Source: an uncultured Spirochaetales bacterium | Lineage (GTDB): Bacteria > Spirochaetota > Spirochaetia > Sphaerochaetales > Sphaerochaetaceae | Reading direction: 5' to 3' | Assembly: GCA_944388965.1 (NCBI GenBank) | Contig: CALXKL010000001.1 | Span: 310,001 to 374,000, forward strand | DNA: 64,000 nucleotides | Part shown: one piece after another, positions 1-8,216 of the stretch | Layout of the letters: each line of letters opens with the position of its first letter | Position numbering within the stretch: the first letter of the stretch is position 1 | The notes under the pieces: generated by a model | Seen by the model: only the letters and a program-made list of their open reading frames with translations | Told to the model about the DNA's origin: nothing | Database searches by the model: none | Made by a program: the position numbers and the translations under genes

Positions 1-35
1 GTTGACTGCACCCCATGACTGACAGAATATATCCA

Positions 36-1142
36 TCAGCCAGTCTGTCTTATCCTTTCAAGTCCTCTCCTATAGATATTCATCGCCGCTATCCGGTCAT
101 CATTTCCCTTATAGCCGCACACAGGACAGGAATAAAGCCTCTCCCTTCTGTCTCTTGCCTTCTTATCCACATTCAGACAATGGGGACAGGTCTGTGATGT
201 ATGCCTCGCATCTACATATATCACCCTGCATCCAGCAAGAGAGGCTTTGTATTCCAGTTTCTGCTGCAAGTCATAATAAGGCCATGACACACTGACATAG
301 CGGTCTTCCCTTTTTACCCTGCAGGTCGCATTCCTCACACCGGAGAGGTCTTCCAGTACAAAGACTGTCCCTCTTTCATTTTCGGCGACGAGTGTCTTTG
401 CCAGCTTATGATTGACATCACTGACGTAGCGGTTCTCTCTTTTCCCGATTGCCTTGAGTCTTCTTCTGGATGATGGTGTGTTACGTTTCTGCAGAGATTG
501 TCGCACTGCCTTGAACTTCGCTCTCTTCTGTTTTACTTCTGTTCCCTTATAGAACCTTGTCTTCTTTCCGTCATATGTAACTGCTATGTTGATTATCCCC
601 CTATCAATTCCGACGACCTTTGTCTCATCCACAATGAAATCAGGACTGCCGAGTGTGACGGAAACATGGAAAAAGGCTTTGCCTTTCCTAAGGACAAGCT
701 TTGCTCCCCCATACACTGCATCCTTATTGATATACTTCTCAAAACCCTTTGAAGAAAAAGGGACCCTTATTCGCTTTTCCAGTGTATTGAGAGAGACAAT
801 TCCTTTTTCAATATCAATCGACCAGTCTCTTCCTCTTACCTGATCACACTGCGGCAAAGAGAAGAAGACAGGCTTATCAAGCCTTATACGGGTTTCCTTT
901 GTATATCTTGCCGCGACTGTCCTTGTCACAGAGATTGCCATCTGGGCTTTAAGAGCGAACCTGTCTCTTAAAACCGCATAGCTCTTTTTCTGAAGATTGA
1001 CGGCATTGTACTCTTTTTCATAGAAAGCAATGGAGGAGACATGATTACAGGCATCCCTGTAAGCACAAGAGACAGCTTCAAGGAGTTTCAACTCCTCTGC
1101 ACTCACGTTTAAAGAAAGCTTTGCCGTAATCACTGTTTCCAT
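36..1142 (-). CDS. tnpB: TnpB-family RNA-guided nuclease / IS200-IS605 OrfB
   Basis: A 368-residue TnpB (IS200/IS605 OrfB) protein. In this family TnpB is an RNA-guided DNA nuclease that helps the insertion element persist. The RuvC triad appears complete: Asp180 in GIDRG, Glu264 in VLEDL and Asp349 in the D-x-x-A-A-x-N-I motif. A zinc ribbon is formed by Cys319, Cys322, Cys339 and Cys342. No tnpA is seen, so this is a tnpB-only element that would need a transposase in trans. The guide RNA would overlap the gene's 3' end, which lies at the window edge and cannot be judged. The upstream flank is AT-rich and the gene follows, in the same direction, a helicase gene that ends early. The second tnpB of this window (51407) is a different subfamily. 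Confidence 0.93.
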   Translation of the reverse strand: METVITAKLSLNVSAEELKLLEAVSCAYRDACNHVSSIAFYEKEYNAVNLQKKSYAVLRDRFALKAQMAISVTRTVAARYTKETRIRLDKPVFFSLPQCDQVRGRDWSIDIEKGIVSLNTLEKRIRVPFSSKGFEKYINKDAVYGGAKLVLRKGKAFFHVSVTLGSPDFIVDETKVVGIDRGIINIAVTYDGKKTRFYKGTEVKQKRAKFKAVRQSLQKRNTPSSRRRLKAIGKRENRYVSDVNHKLAKTLVAENERGTVFVLEDLSGVRNATCRVKREDRYVSVSWPYYDLQQKLEYKASLAGCRVIYVDARHTSQTCPHCLNVDKKARDRRERLYSCPVCGYKGNDDRIAAMNIYRRGLERIRQTG

Positions 1143-1223
1143 ACTTAAGATTATATTATATAATGACTTATTTTACCAAAAAAACGAAAGAAAACTAAAA
1201 GATTCTTCTCTTTTCTTTCTTCT

Positions 1224-2906
1224 TCAGACATTGTTGAACCGCAATTCCTCTGCAGCCTTGGAAGACGGCAGCTTCCTTGCTTGTTTAATTGTGAAGAGGG
1301 CCACATGGGACAGGTAGTCCATCAAGGTCGTCTCCTCGCCGCAGGTGGTCTCGTAATCATGTACCGACTGCCTGAGCTCGGCCAGGTTGTCCAGCCTGTC
1401 CTGCGCTCCTTCCGTCCTGAGCATGCGCTCGTAGCCGCTTCGCTCCAGCACTTCGCCCAGCAGTTCGGAGACCTGACGGCCATCGTTTCGGTCGAAGGAA
1501 TGCACGAGGTCGACGAATCCGGCTGCACCGGTACCCTTGAAGAGAGACTGTCCTAGATTCGCCTCAAGGGCCTCGAAGAGAGAGCATGAATGCGCTATGG
1601 CATACTCCTCCAGAGCCTCCATTCTACGCCGTCCGATGTTTCGCCGTGGCGTGTTGACGACGCGCCGGAAGGACATGTCGTCCCGGTATGCGACCATTCT
1701 CAGGTAGCATAGCGCATCCTTGACCTCCCTGCGGCTGAAGAAACGTATTCCGCTGTAGACCGCATATGGGATCTTCGCCTGGATCAGTACCATCTCGAGA
1801 GAGCGGGTGACATAATGTGCCCGATAGAGGACCGTGATGTCCCTGAGCGCGCACCCCTTCATGTGCATGTCCTTGATGCAGCCGCATATCCAGGCGGCCT
1901 CGTCCTCCTGGCTTGCCGCATAGTGGCAGACCACGGGTGCTCCGCTCGACAGTGTGGGGATGATGTCCTTCGCGATTCTGTCGACGTTGTGGGAGATGAG
2001 ACTGTTCGCGACTGCGACGATCTGCGGCGTGGAGCGGTAGTTGTCCATCATCATGATGGTCCTCGTGCCGGGAAAGCCCTTGTCGAAGTCCATCAGGTAC
2101 CTGCCGTCGGCGCCTCTCCAGGAGTAGATGGTCTGGTCACTGTCGCCGACGACGAACAGGTTGTGATGGTAGCCGCACAGCAGCTTCATCAGCTGGTACT
2201 GGATCCAGTCGATGTCCTGGAACTCGTCAACCATGACGTATTCCAGTCTCTTCTGCCATTTCAGGCAGATGTCGGGATTCCTCTGGAATATGTGCACAGT
2301 GAACTTCAGCAGGTCGTTGTAGTCCAGGGCGAAGCACTTCCTCTCCTGATAAAGGTAGCCGTAGAAGATGATGTCCTCAGTCTTCGTTGCACGGTCGTAT
2401 CTGTTCCTGAGCTCCTCCAGCGACATTGAGATCATGTCATTGTAGTAGTCGGGTCTCCTGAAGAGTTTCATGACCTCGATCATATCGCGCGCCCTGGCGT
2501 AGGTCATGTCGTGCAGCGTCAGGCCGCGCTCCTCATAGACCGCCGCCAGCATGGAGTCGATGTCGTCGTTGTCCAGCACGAGGAAGCTCTTCGGGTACTG
2601 CACGGCGTTGGAGTCCTCCTGGAGGACCGTGACGCAGAAGCCGTGGAAGGTGTTGATGTACCCGGTGTCCTCGTCGCCGATCAGCTGGTGGATGCGCTCG
2701 CGCATCTCTCCTGCGGCCTTGTTGGTGAAGGTCACGCACATGATGCGTCCAGGGGCGATTCCGAGCTGCTGGACGAGGTACGCGAAACGGCGTGTCAGGG
2801 CGCGCGTCTTGCCGCTTCCGGCACCGGCCACGACACGCACGTGTCCCTCCGTCGTGGTGACGGCCTCGCGCTGTGCATCGTTCAGATCCGACAGGAGATC
2901 AATCAC
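1224..2906 (-). CDS. UvrD/PcrA-type DNA helicase, C-terminally truncated
   Basis: Superfamily 1 helicase of the UvrD/PcrA/Rep group, which unwinds DNA 3' to 5' in repair and replication restart. Visible motifs: Q motif and Walker A (AGAGSGKT), motif Ia (TFTNKAA), motif II (VDEFQDID), motif III (GDSDQTIYSWRGA) and motif IV (NYRST). The protein stops just after VALFT, where relatives continue into motif V (LMT-H-x-KGLEF) and motif VI; both are absent and replaced by about 20 unrelated residues. The neighbouring tnpB element probably interrupts the gene, and the missing part would lie left of the window. The likely start is a GTG at 2906 that overlaps the stop of the aldo/keto reductase gene (GTGA); an ATG at 2969 is possible. 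Helicase activity is doubtful without motifs V and VI. Confidence 0.85.
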   Translation of the reverse strand: MIDLLSDLNDAQREAVTTTEGHVRVVAGAGSGKTRALTRRFAYLVQQLGIAPGRIMCVTFTNKAAGEMRERIHQLIGDEDTGYINTFHGFCVTVLQEDSNAVQYPKSFLVLDNDDIDSMLAAVYEERGLTLHDMTYARARDMIEVMKLFRRPDYYNDMISMSLEELRNRYDRATKTEDIIFYGYLYQERKCFALDYNDLLKFTVHIFQRNPDICLKWQKRLEYVMVDEFQDIDWIQYQLMKLLCGYHHNLFVVGDSDQTIYSWRGADGRYLMDFDKGFPGTRTIMMMDNYRSTPQIVAVANSLISHNVDRIAKDIIPTLSSGAPVVCHYAASQEDEAAWICGCIKDMHMKGCALRDITVLYRAHYVTRSLEMVLIQAKIPYAVYSGIRFFSRREVKDALCYLRMVAYRDDMSFRRVVNTPRRNIGRRRMEALEEYAIAHSCSLFEALEANLGQSLFKGTGAAGFVDLVHSFDRNDGRQVSELLGEVLERSGYERMLRTEGAQDRLDNLAELRQSVHDYETTCGEETTLMDYLSHVALFTIKQARKLPSSKAAEELRFNNV

Positions 2907-4003
2907 TTCCTCTCGAAGCGGAAGGCGGCGTTTCCAAGGTAGCGCCTGATGGGCAGGTGCTGTGGACATGCCTTCTCGCACCTGCCGCACTGCAGACAGT
3001 CGGAGGCCTTTGTATTAGTGACCAGCGCATCATAGCCGGCCTTCCTGCCGCTGTTCATGAACGAGAAGATCTCCGGGATGGGCATGTCGATCGGACAGAC
3101 CTCTGTGCAGTACCTGCATCCGGTGCATGCGATCGAGCCGTGGGCCAGCGTGATCCTCCTGACCTCCTCCAGGGCTTCGAGCGCCTTTTCATCCAGAGGC
3201 CCTGCATTCAGGAAGAGGTCGGTGTTCTCCTTCACCTGGGCAATGTCGCTCATTCCCGACAGGATGACCTTGACGTTGTCCAGACCCATCACGTAGCGCA
3301 GTGCGTACGATGCGTTCGAATCGCGAGGATCGAGAGTGTCCAGAACCCTGTCGGCCTCGGGGAGAAGCTGTGCAAGGGTGCCTCCCTTGACCGGCTCCAT
3401 GACTATGACGGGCTTGCCGAACTCCACGCATGTCTCGTAGCAGAGCCTGGACTGCACGCTATCGCTCTCCCAGTCCAGGTAGTTGATCTGAAGCTGGACG
3501 AACTCTATGCAGCTCTCCTTCGAGAGTATCTCCCTGAGGACCTGTGCGCTGTCGTGGAACGACATGCCGACATGTCTGATGCGGCCCTGCCGCTTGAGCT
3601 CCGATACGACCTTGAACGCATTGCACGATGCGTACTTCCTGTATGATGCGCCATCCAGCGCGTGCATCAGATAGTAGTCGAAATACTCGACTCCGCAGCA
3701 CTCCAGCTGTCTCTCGAAGAGGGGGAGTATGTCCTCCTCCTTCTCGAAGAAGCCGTTGGACAGCTTGTCTGCCAGCAGATAGCTCTCTCTCGGATGACGG
3801 CTGACAAGGCATGTCTTGAGCGTGCCTTCGCTCCTTTGGTCCAGATAGCCATGCGCCGTGTCGAAGTAGTTGAAGCCCCTCTCGATGAAGAGGTCGACCA
3901 TCCTCTTCACCTGCTCCATGTCGATGTCCTTATTATCAGTGAGCGGGAACCTCATGCAGCCGAATCCCAGCCTGTTTTTGACTTTCTCGAAGACTCCATC
4001 CAT
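2903..4003 (-). CDS. Aldo/keto reductase with C-terminal 4Fe-4S ferredoxin domain
   Basis: A 366-residue aldo/keto reductase. The TIM-barrel part carries the family catalytic set: Asp in FDTAHGY with the following Tyr, Lys in ADKL and His in LMHAL. Residues about 290-350 form a ferredoxin-like domain with two cysteine clusters (CTGCRYCTEVCP and CLQCGRCEKACP), as in the large group of predicted anaerobic oxidoreductases of the AKR superfamily. The substrate cannot be predicted. It sits directly upstream of the helicase gene and overlaps it by a few bases, so the two are probably co-transcribed. Confidence 0.92.
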   Translation of the reverse strand: MDGVFEKVKNRLGFGCMRFPLTDNKDIDMEQVKRMVDLFIERGFNYFDTAHGYLDQRSEGTLKTCLVSRHPRESYLLADKLSNGFFEKEEDILPLFERQLECCGVEYFDYYLMHALDGASYRKYASCNAFKVVSELKRQGRIRHVGMSFHDSAQVLREILSKESCIEFVQLQINYLDWESDSVQSRLCYETCVEFGKPVIVMEPVKGGTLAQLLPEADRVLDTLDPRDSNASYALRYVMGLDNVKVILSGMSDIAQVKENTDLFLNAGPLDEKALEALEEVRRITLAHGSIACTGCRYCTEVCPIDMPIPEIFSFMNSGRKAGYDALVTNTKASDCLQCGRCEKACPQHLPIRRYLGNAAFRFERK

Positions 4004-4059
4004 ATTTCCATCCTCCGGTAATGCAATTATAATACACGGAAAACCGGCTCGATGGGTAT

Positions 4060-4791
4060 GTGGAGATGAGAAGATTCAAGGAGCGCAGATTCTGGTTCAA
4101 CATGCTCTTCTCCTATCTCGTCATAGCCCGGCTGTGCTTCACGCTGTACATGACATACAGTCCGCAGCTTCCGTACTACGACGGAACCCCCGAGACGGGA
4201 GTCGTCGGCCAGGTGCCGCTCTCCGGTCCGCATGAGGGCTACTTCATCGGACGCAATCCGATTGGACTGATCTACGGTGTCAACGCCGACTCGGACAAGA
4301 TCGAGCTGGCATGCAAGTTCCTCGACTACGCCATGAGCGAGCCCAACCAGGTCATGTACTGCTGGGGCATCGAGGGGCTGAGCTACGTCACCAACGAGGA
4401 CGGAAGCAGGACCATGACCGAGCAGGCCGCGGACAACAACTGGCTGCAGAGCCTTGGAATCAACCCGGCGCAGGTCCTTCCCGCCCAGCAGTCGGTCGAG
4501 TCGACGGACGCACTCGTGCCGCAGTGGCATGCCGATGTCGACAAGATGGAGGCCCAGTACATCAAGGCTCCATGGCCGTTCATCTACGCCACCGAGGAGG
4601 AGTCCATGACCGCATCGATGTACCTGGTCGACATACAGACCTATGTCAACGAGATGGCCGTGTCCTTCGTCACGGGAACCACGTCGCTTGACGACTACGA
4701 TTCGTACCTCGAGGCCCTCGACAGGATGAACCTGCCCGAGATGCTCGAGATCAGAACCGCTCAATACGAGCGCTACAAGGCAGCTCTTTGA
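4060..4791 (+). pseudogene. Fragment of an LplA-type sugar-binding protein (C-terminal part)
   Basis: The 243-residue frame contains, from about residue 45, the C-terminal half of an extracellular solute-binding protein of the LplA/LipO group (oligosaccharide ABC importers of about 500-550 residues). Typical stretches are the GIEG loop followed by a long acidic C-terminal region. The first 35 residues do not belong to such a protein: a basic start is followed by a hydrophobic segment (NMLFSYLVIA), like the beginning of a permease. The simplest reading is a deletion that fused the 5' end of a permease gene to the 3' end of the binding-protein gene. There is no signal peptide of normal form and no permease nearby. 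It precedes the esterase and pectinesterase genes, suggesting a decayed pectin-oligosaccharide importer. Confidence 0.7.
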
Positions 4792-4862
4792 GATAAAAGC
4801 ATTATTTCCAACTCGTCGATGGCAGGAGGGGTGCTCTCCTGCCATCCTTATCAGGAGGAAGC

Positions 4863-5903
4863 ATGTACTACACCTGTCTGGAAAGCTTCATGAAGATATA
4901 CGTCTCGCAGGGCAGGAAGGACCGGATGGTCCTGGACGACGTCCCCTCGTTCCTGTCATGGCAGCGCAATGCGCGCTCCATCCTCTCATCCCTGCTGGGG
5001 CTTGAGCATCTTCGTCTTCCCTCGTCCTTGAATGCCCAGGTGGTGGACGAGAAGCGGAGGGAGGGTGTGCTGATACGCCGGATGACGATGAACGTCGAGG
5101 ACGACGTCGTCATGCCCTTCTGTGTCCTGATTCCCGACGAGAGAGTCGATGACAAGCTCTTCATCTGTCCTCCAGGACATCTCGGGGGAGGAAAGGAATC
5201 GCTTATTGGCAACAGGGACAACCCCGAAGTCGCGAAGATGATAGACTTCTACGGCTACGACTTCGCATCCGCCCTGGCCCGTCGCGGCCATGTGGCGCTC
5301 GCACCAGACATAAGGGGTTTCGGCGAGAGGCGGGAGGCTGCGGAGCAGGGGGAGGACAGGATACTTTCCTCTTCATGCAGGGCCATTGCGCACATGGCCC
5401 TTCCGCTCGGTCTCAACCTCATGGGACTGCTTGTGTGGGACCTGATGCGCCTCGTCGACTATTGTGTCGGGGAGGGCTGGGTCGACATCCACATGATCGG
5501 CTTCTCCGGAGGGGGGATGCAGACGCTGTATGCCTGCGCCCTGGACGAGAGGATCCGCAGCGCCTTCATAAGCGGCTACTACTACGGCTTCCTTGATTCG
5601 CTTCTCGTGATGAACGCCAACTGCGACTGCAACTACGTACCGGGACTCTGGCTGCACTTCGAGGTCAGCGACCTTGCCGCGATGATCGCGCCTCGTCCTC
5701 TTGTCATACAGAGTGCGGAGAACGACCATCTTGCAGGGCCCAGGGGCCTTGGGAACGTACGCTGTTACGTGGAGGAGCTCAGGGGAGCCTATGCACTGAT
5801 GGCGAAGGAGAGTAACCTTTGCCATGACGTCATCGAGGGCGGTCATCATTTCGGCCTGTCCTCGATGGTCGACGACTACCACAGGGTGGGACTGGAGGTC
5901 TGA
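4863..5903 (+). CDS. Alpha/beta hydrolase, probable carbohydrate esterase
   Basis: A 346-residue alpha/beta hydrolase resembling the dienelactone-hydrolase/acetyl-xylan-esterase group. The nucleophile elbow is GFSGGG (Ser near residue 216), a late Asp lies in SAENDH, and a C-terminal His lies in GGHHF. No signal peptide is visible, so it should act in the cytoplasm. An AGGAGG site precedes the ATG. The stop codon directly abuts the start of the pectin methylesterase gene, so the pair is translated together and may remove ester groups from imported pectic oligosaccharides. The exact ester substrate is an inference from context. Confidence 0.8.
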   Translation: MYYTCLESFMKIYVSQGRKDRMVLDDVPSFLSWQRNARSILSSLLGLEHLRLPSSLNAQVVDEKRREGVLIRRMTMNVEDDVVMPFCVLIPDERVDDKLFICPPGHLGGGKESLIGNRDNPEVAKMIDFYGYDFASALARRGHVALAPDIRGFGERREAAEQGEDRILSSSCRAIAHMALPLGLNLMGLLVWDLMRLVDYCVGEGWVDIHMIGFSGGGMQTLYACALDERIRSAFISGYYYGFLDSLLVMNANCDCNYVPGLWLHFEVSDLAAMIAPRPLVIQSAENDHLAGPRGLGNVRCYVEELRGAYALMAKESNLCHDVIEGGHHFGLSSMVDDYHRVGLEV

Positions 5904-6827
5904 ATGCTTCATCTTACGGTCGGAAGGAACGGTGAGGACTACTACACGATACAGGAGGCGCTTGATGCGGTGCCTTATGAAGTCGAGGCCGAGATCGTCA
6001 TCTCGCAGGGTGTCTACGAGGAGAAGCTCTTCTCTGACAAGAGGCGCTTGAGCATGCGCGGCGAGGGGGATGTGACGATACGCTGGAGCGACGGGGCGAA
6101 GACCATCATGCCGGACGGCATCAAGCGTGGGACGTTCCGTACGTACACGGCGTTCTTCAGCGGCGAGGAGCTGCATCTGGAGAACCTCAGAATAGAGAAC
6201 AATGCAGGTCTGGGCAGGGATGTCGGCCAGGCGCTCGCACTGTATATGGATGTCGACAGGGCCTTTCTAGACGACGTCGACCTTTATGGCCACCAGGATA
6301 CGCTGTTTCTCGCTCCGCTTCCCGAGAAGGAGCGTGAGAAGAGGGGCTTCTACGGTCCGCGCTGCTTCCTGCCACGCAAGCTGAACCGCGTGCTCTACAG
6401 GGGTGGAAGCATATGCGGCGGAGTGGATTTCATCTTCGGCGGCGCAGATGCGCTATTCGACGGTGTCAGGATCATATCCAACGAGCCAGGCTACGTGTCG
6501 GCGCCCAGCGGCGGATGTGACGGAATCGGCTTCGTGTTCCATCGCTGCTCGTTCGAGAACGACGGCCTTGAGGACGGCAGCGTCTATCTGATGCGTCCCT
6601 GGAGACCGGAGGGGAAGGGGGCGTTCCTGTCCTGCTCATACGGTTCTCACATCCATCCTGACGGTTTCATCCCATGGAACGGTCTGGAGGACGAGGCTTC
6701 GCTTGCCAGCTTCAGGACGGATGGGGATTCGTTCCCGCCCATCTATCATGTCGACGGGAAAGAATCTTTAGCTCTCTTGAACGATTTTTGCACCGCTATT
6801 GGAATTGCACGGCCACAGGGAATATAA
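5904..6827 (+). CDS. Pectin methylesterase (carbohydrate esterase family 8)
   Basis: A 307-residue pectinesterase, which removes methyl esters from galacturonan. Family signatures: YTIQEALDAVP at the N-terminus, GHQDTLF with the acid/base Asp, GGVDFIFGGADALF with the nucleophile Asp, and RPWRPEGKG with the substrate-binding Arg and Trp. There is no signal peptide, whereas most characterised CE8 enzymes are secreted, so this one probably acts on short imported oligomers. It starts immediately after the stop of the esterase gene. The next gene, trkA, has its own promoter and is unrelated. Confidence 0.92.
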   Translation: MLHLTVGRNGEDYYTIQEALDAVPYEVEAEIVISQGVYEEKLFSDKRRLSMRGEGDVTIRWSDGAKTIMPDGIKRGTFRTYTAFFSGEELHLENLRIENNAGLGRDVGQALALYMDVDRAFLDDVDLYGHQDTLFLAPLPEKEREKRGFYGPRCFLPRKLNRVLYRGGSICGGVDFIFGGADALFDGVRIISNEPGYVSAPSGGCDGIGFVFHRCSFENDGLEDGSVYLMRPWRPEGKGAFLSCSYGSHIHPDGFIPWNGLEDEASLASFRTDGDSFPPIYHVDGKESLALLNDFCTAIGIARPQGI

Positions 6828-6828
6828 T
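6799..6828 (+). promoter_or_regulatory. Promoter of trkA-trkH
   Basis: TTGGAA at 6799-6804 and TATAAT at 6823-6828, separated by 18 bp. The expected transcription start (about 6835) falls at the GTG start codon of trkA at 6837, and no ribosome-binding site is seen before that codon. This suggests a leaderless or nearly leaderless mRNA. Confidence 0.6.
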
Positions 6829-6836
6829 ATCCGGCC

Positions 6837-8216
6837 GTGAATGTCATCATATTCGGGGCGGGACGCAGAGGACTGCGGCTTGCCCGTCATCTGATCGAGG
6901 AGAAGAAATCCGTCACGTTCCTGGACAGCAGTCCCGCGCGCTGTGCGCTTGCACAGAGCAAGCTTGACTGCATGGCCGTGTGCGGATCCGCCACCGATAT
7001 CGAGATGCTCGAGGAGTGCGGGTGCGCAAGTGCGGACATGGTCGTCGCCGTCACGGACAGCGATGAGGTCAATCTTGTCAGCTGCGGCATCGTCACCTCG
7101 CGCTTTCCCGAGGTGAAGACGATAGCCACGATCCGTGGCCTGACGTATCTGAGCGAGGAGTCGGGCCGTCCGTTCTCCCTGCTTGGCATCAACCACATCG
7201 TCAACCCGGAGCAGGAGGCCAGCCAGAGGCTCCAGGACATAATCGTCTCGGGACTGTTCAGCGACATAGCCTACTTCCCCGGAGCGCATTATCTTGTCGC
7301 GACGAAGACCGTCACGAAGGACGACGCGATCGTCAATATGAACCTGATCCAGGCCAAGAGGAAGTATCCCGGCAGGTATCTGATCGGTGGTGTCAATCAC
7401 CGTGGCAAGGTCACGACGGCAAACGGAAACACCGTCCTGAGGGAAGGCGACGAGATCGCGATAATCCTGGACGACGACGAACAGGAGTCCGTCTACAGGC
7501 TCTTCGGAATATCTGCAAGCGACTTCAACATCAGACGCATGGTTCTTGTCGGAGCCACCAGAATCTGCCGCTTCCTGCTCATGAGCCTGCCAGAGAAGAT
7601 GCACCGCAACATAGTGCTCGTCGAGAAGGACAGGGAGCTGTGCAAGGAGTACTGCGAGATGTTCCCCGACGTGATGATCCTCAACGGAGCGATCACCGAC
7701 GAGAACTTCTGGGACGAGGAGAACATCTCGGACAGCGACCTTTTCGTCAGCCTGACCGAGAACGACGAGCTTAACGTCCTGATCGCAAGCTATGCCAAGA
7801 CGCAGGGCACCAGCCGCTCCATCGCCCTGATCAAGACCAACACCAGCTACGTGAAGCTGGCCAAGGCCATAGGCGTCGATGCTACCGTGTCGACGACCGA
7901 GTCCGCCGTCGATGCCATCATGAAGATCATGAGAGGTGACAATGTGCGTACCCTGCATGCCATATTCGATGGCAGGATAGAGGTGTACGAGTTCGTCATC
8001 AGGAACACGTTCCTCCATCTGGGCAAGGCCCTCAAGGACATCGACTTCAAGGGAAGCGCCGTCATCGCGGGCGTCGGAAGGGGGGAGGACAACTTCATCC
8101 CCGATGGCAGCTACGCGTTCAGGGAGGGCGATACGGTGCTTGTCGTCGCACTGCATGAGGACTACGACTACGTGCAGGATCTCTTCGGAGGTCCGGAGGC
8201 GGACGATGCATCCTAA
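6837..8216 (+). CDS. trkA: Trk potassium uptake regulatory protein TrkA
   Basis: A 459-residue TrkA. It holds two RCK-N (Rossmann) domains and their RCK-C partners, and gates the TrkH channel by binding NAD(H) and nucleotides on the cytoplasmic face. The first nucleotide-binding loop is GAGRRG at residues 7-12, and the second half starts near RRMVLVGATR. The start is a GTG without a visible Shine-Dalgarno sequence, immediately behind a sigma-70-like promoter. It overlaps trkH by 11 bp. Confidence 0.95.
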   Translation: MNVIIFGAGRRGLRLARHLIEEKKSVTFLDSSPARCALAQSKLDCMAVCGSATDIEMLEECGCASADMVVAVTDSDEVNLVSCGIVTSRFPEVKTIATIRGLTYLSEESGRPFSLLGINHIVNPEQEASQRLQDIIVSGLFSDIAYFPGAHYLVATKTVTKDDAIVNMNLIQAKRKYPGRYLIGGVNHRGKVTTANGNTVLREGDEIAIILDDDEQESVYRLFGISASDFNIRRMVLVGATRICRFLLMSLPEKMHRNIVLVEKDRELCKEYCEMFPDVMILNGAITDENFWDEENISDSDLFVSLTENDELNVLIASYAKTQGTSRSIALIKTNTSYVKLAKAIGVDATVSTTESAVDAIMKIMRGDNVRTLHAIFDGRIEVYEFVIRNTFLHLGKALKDIDFKGSAVIAGVGRGEDNFIPDGSYAFREGDTVLVVALHEDYDYVQDLFGGPEADDAS

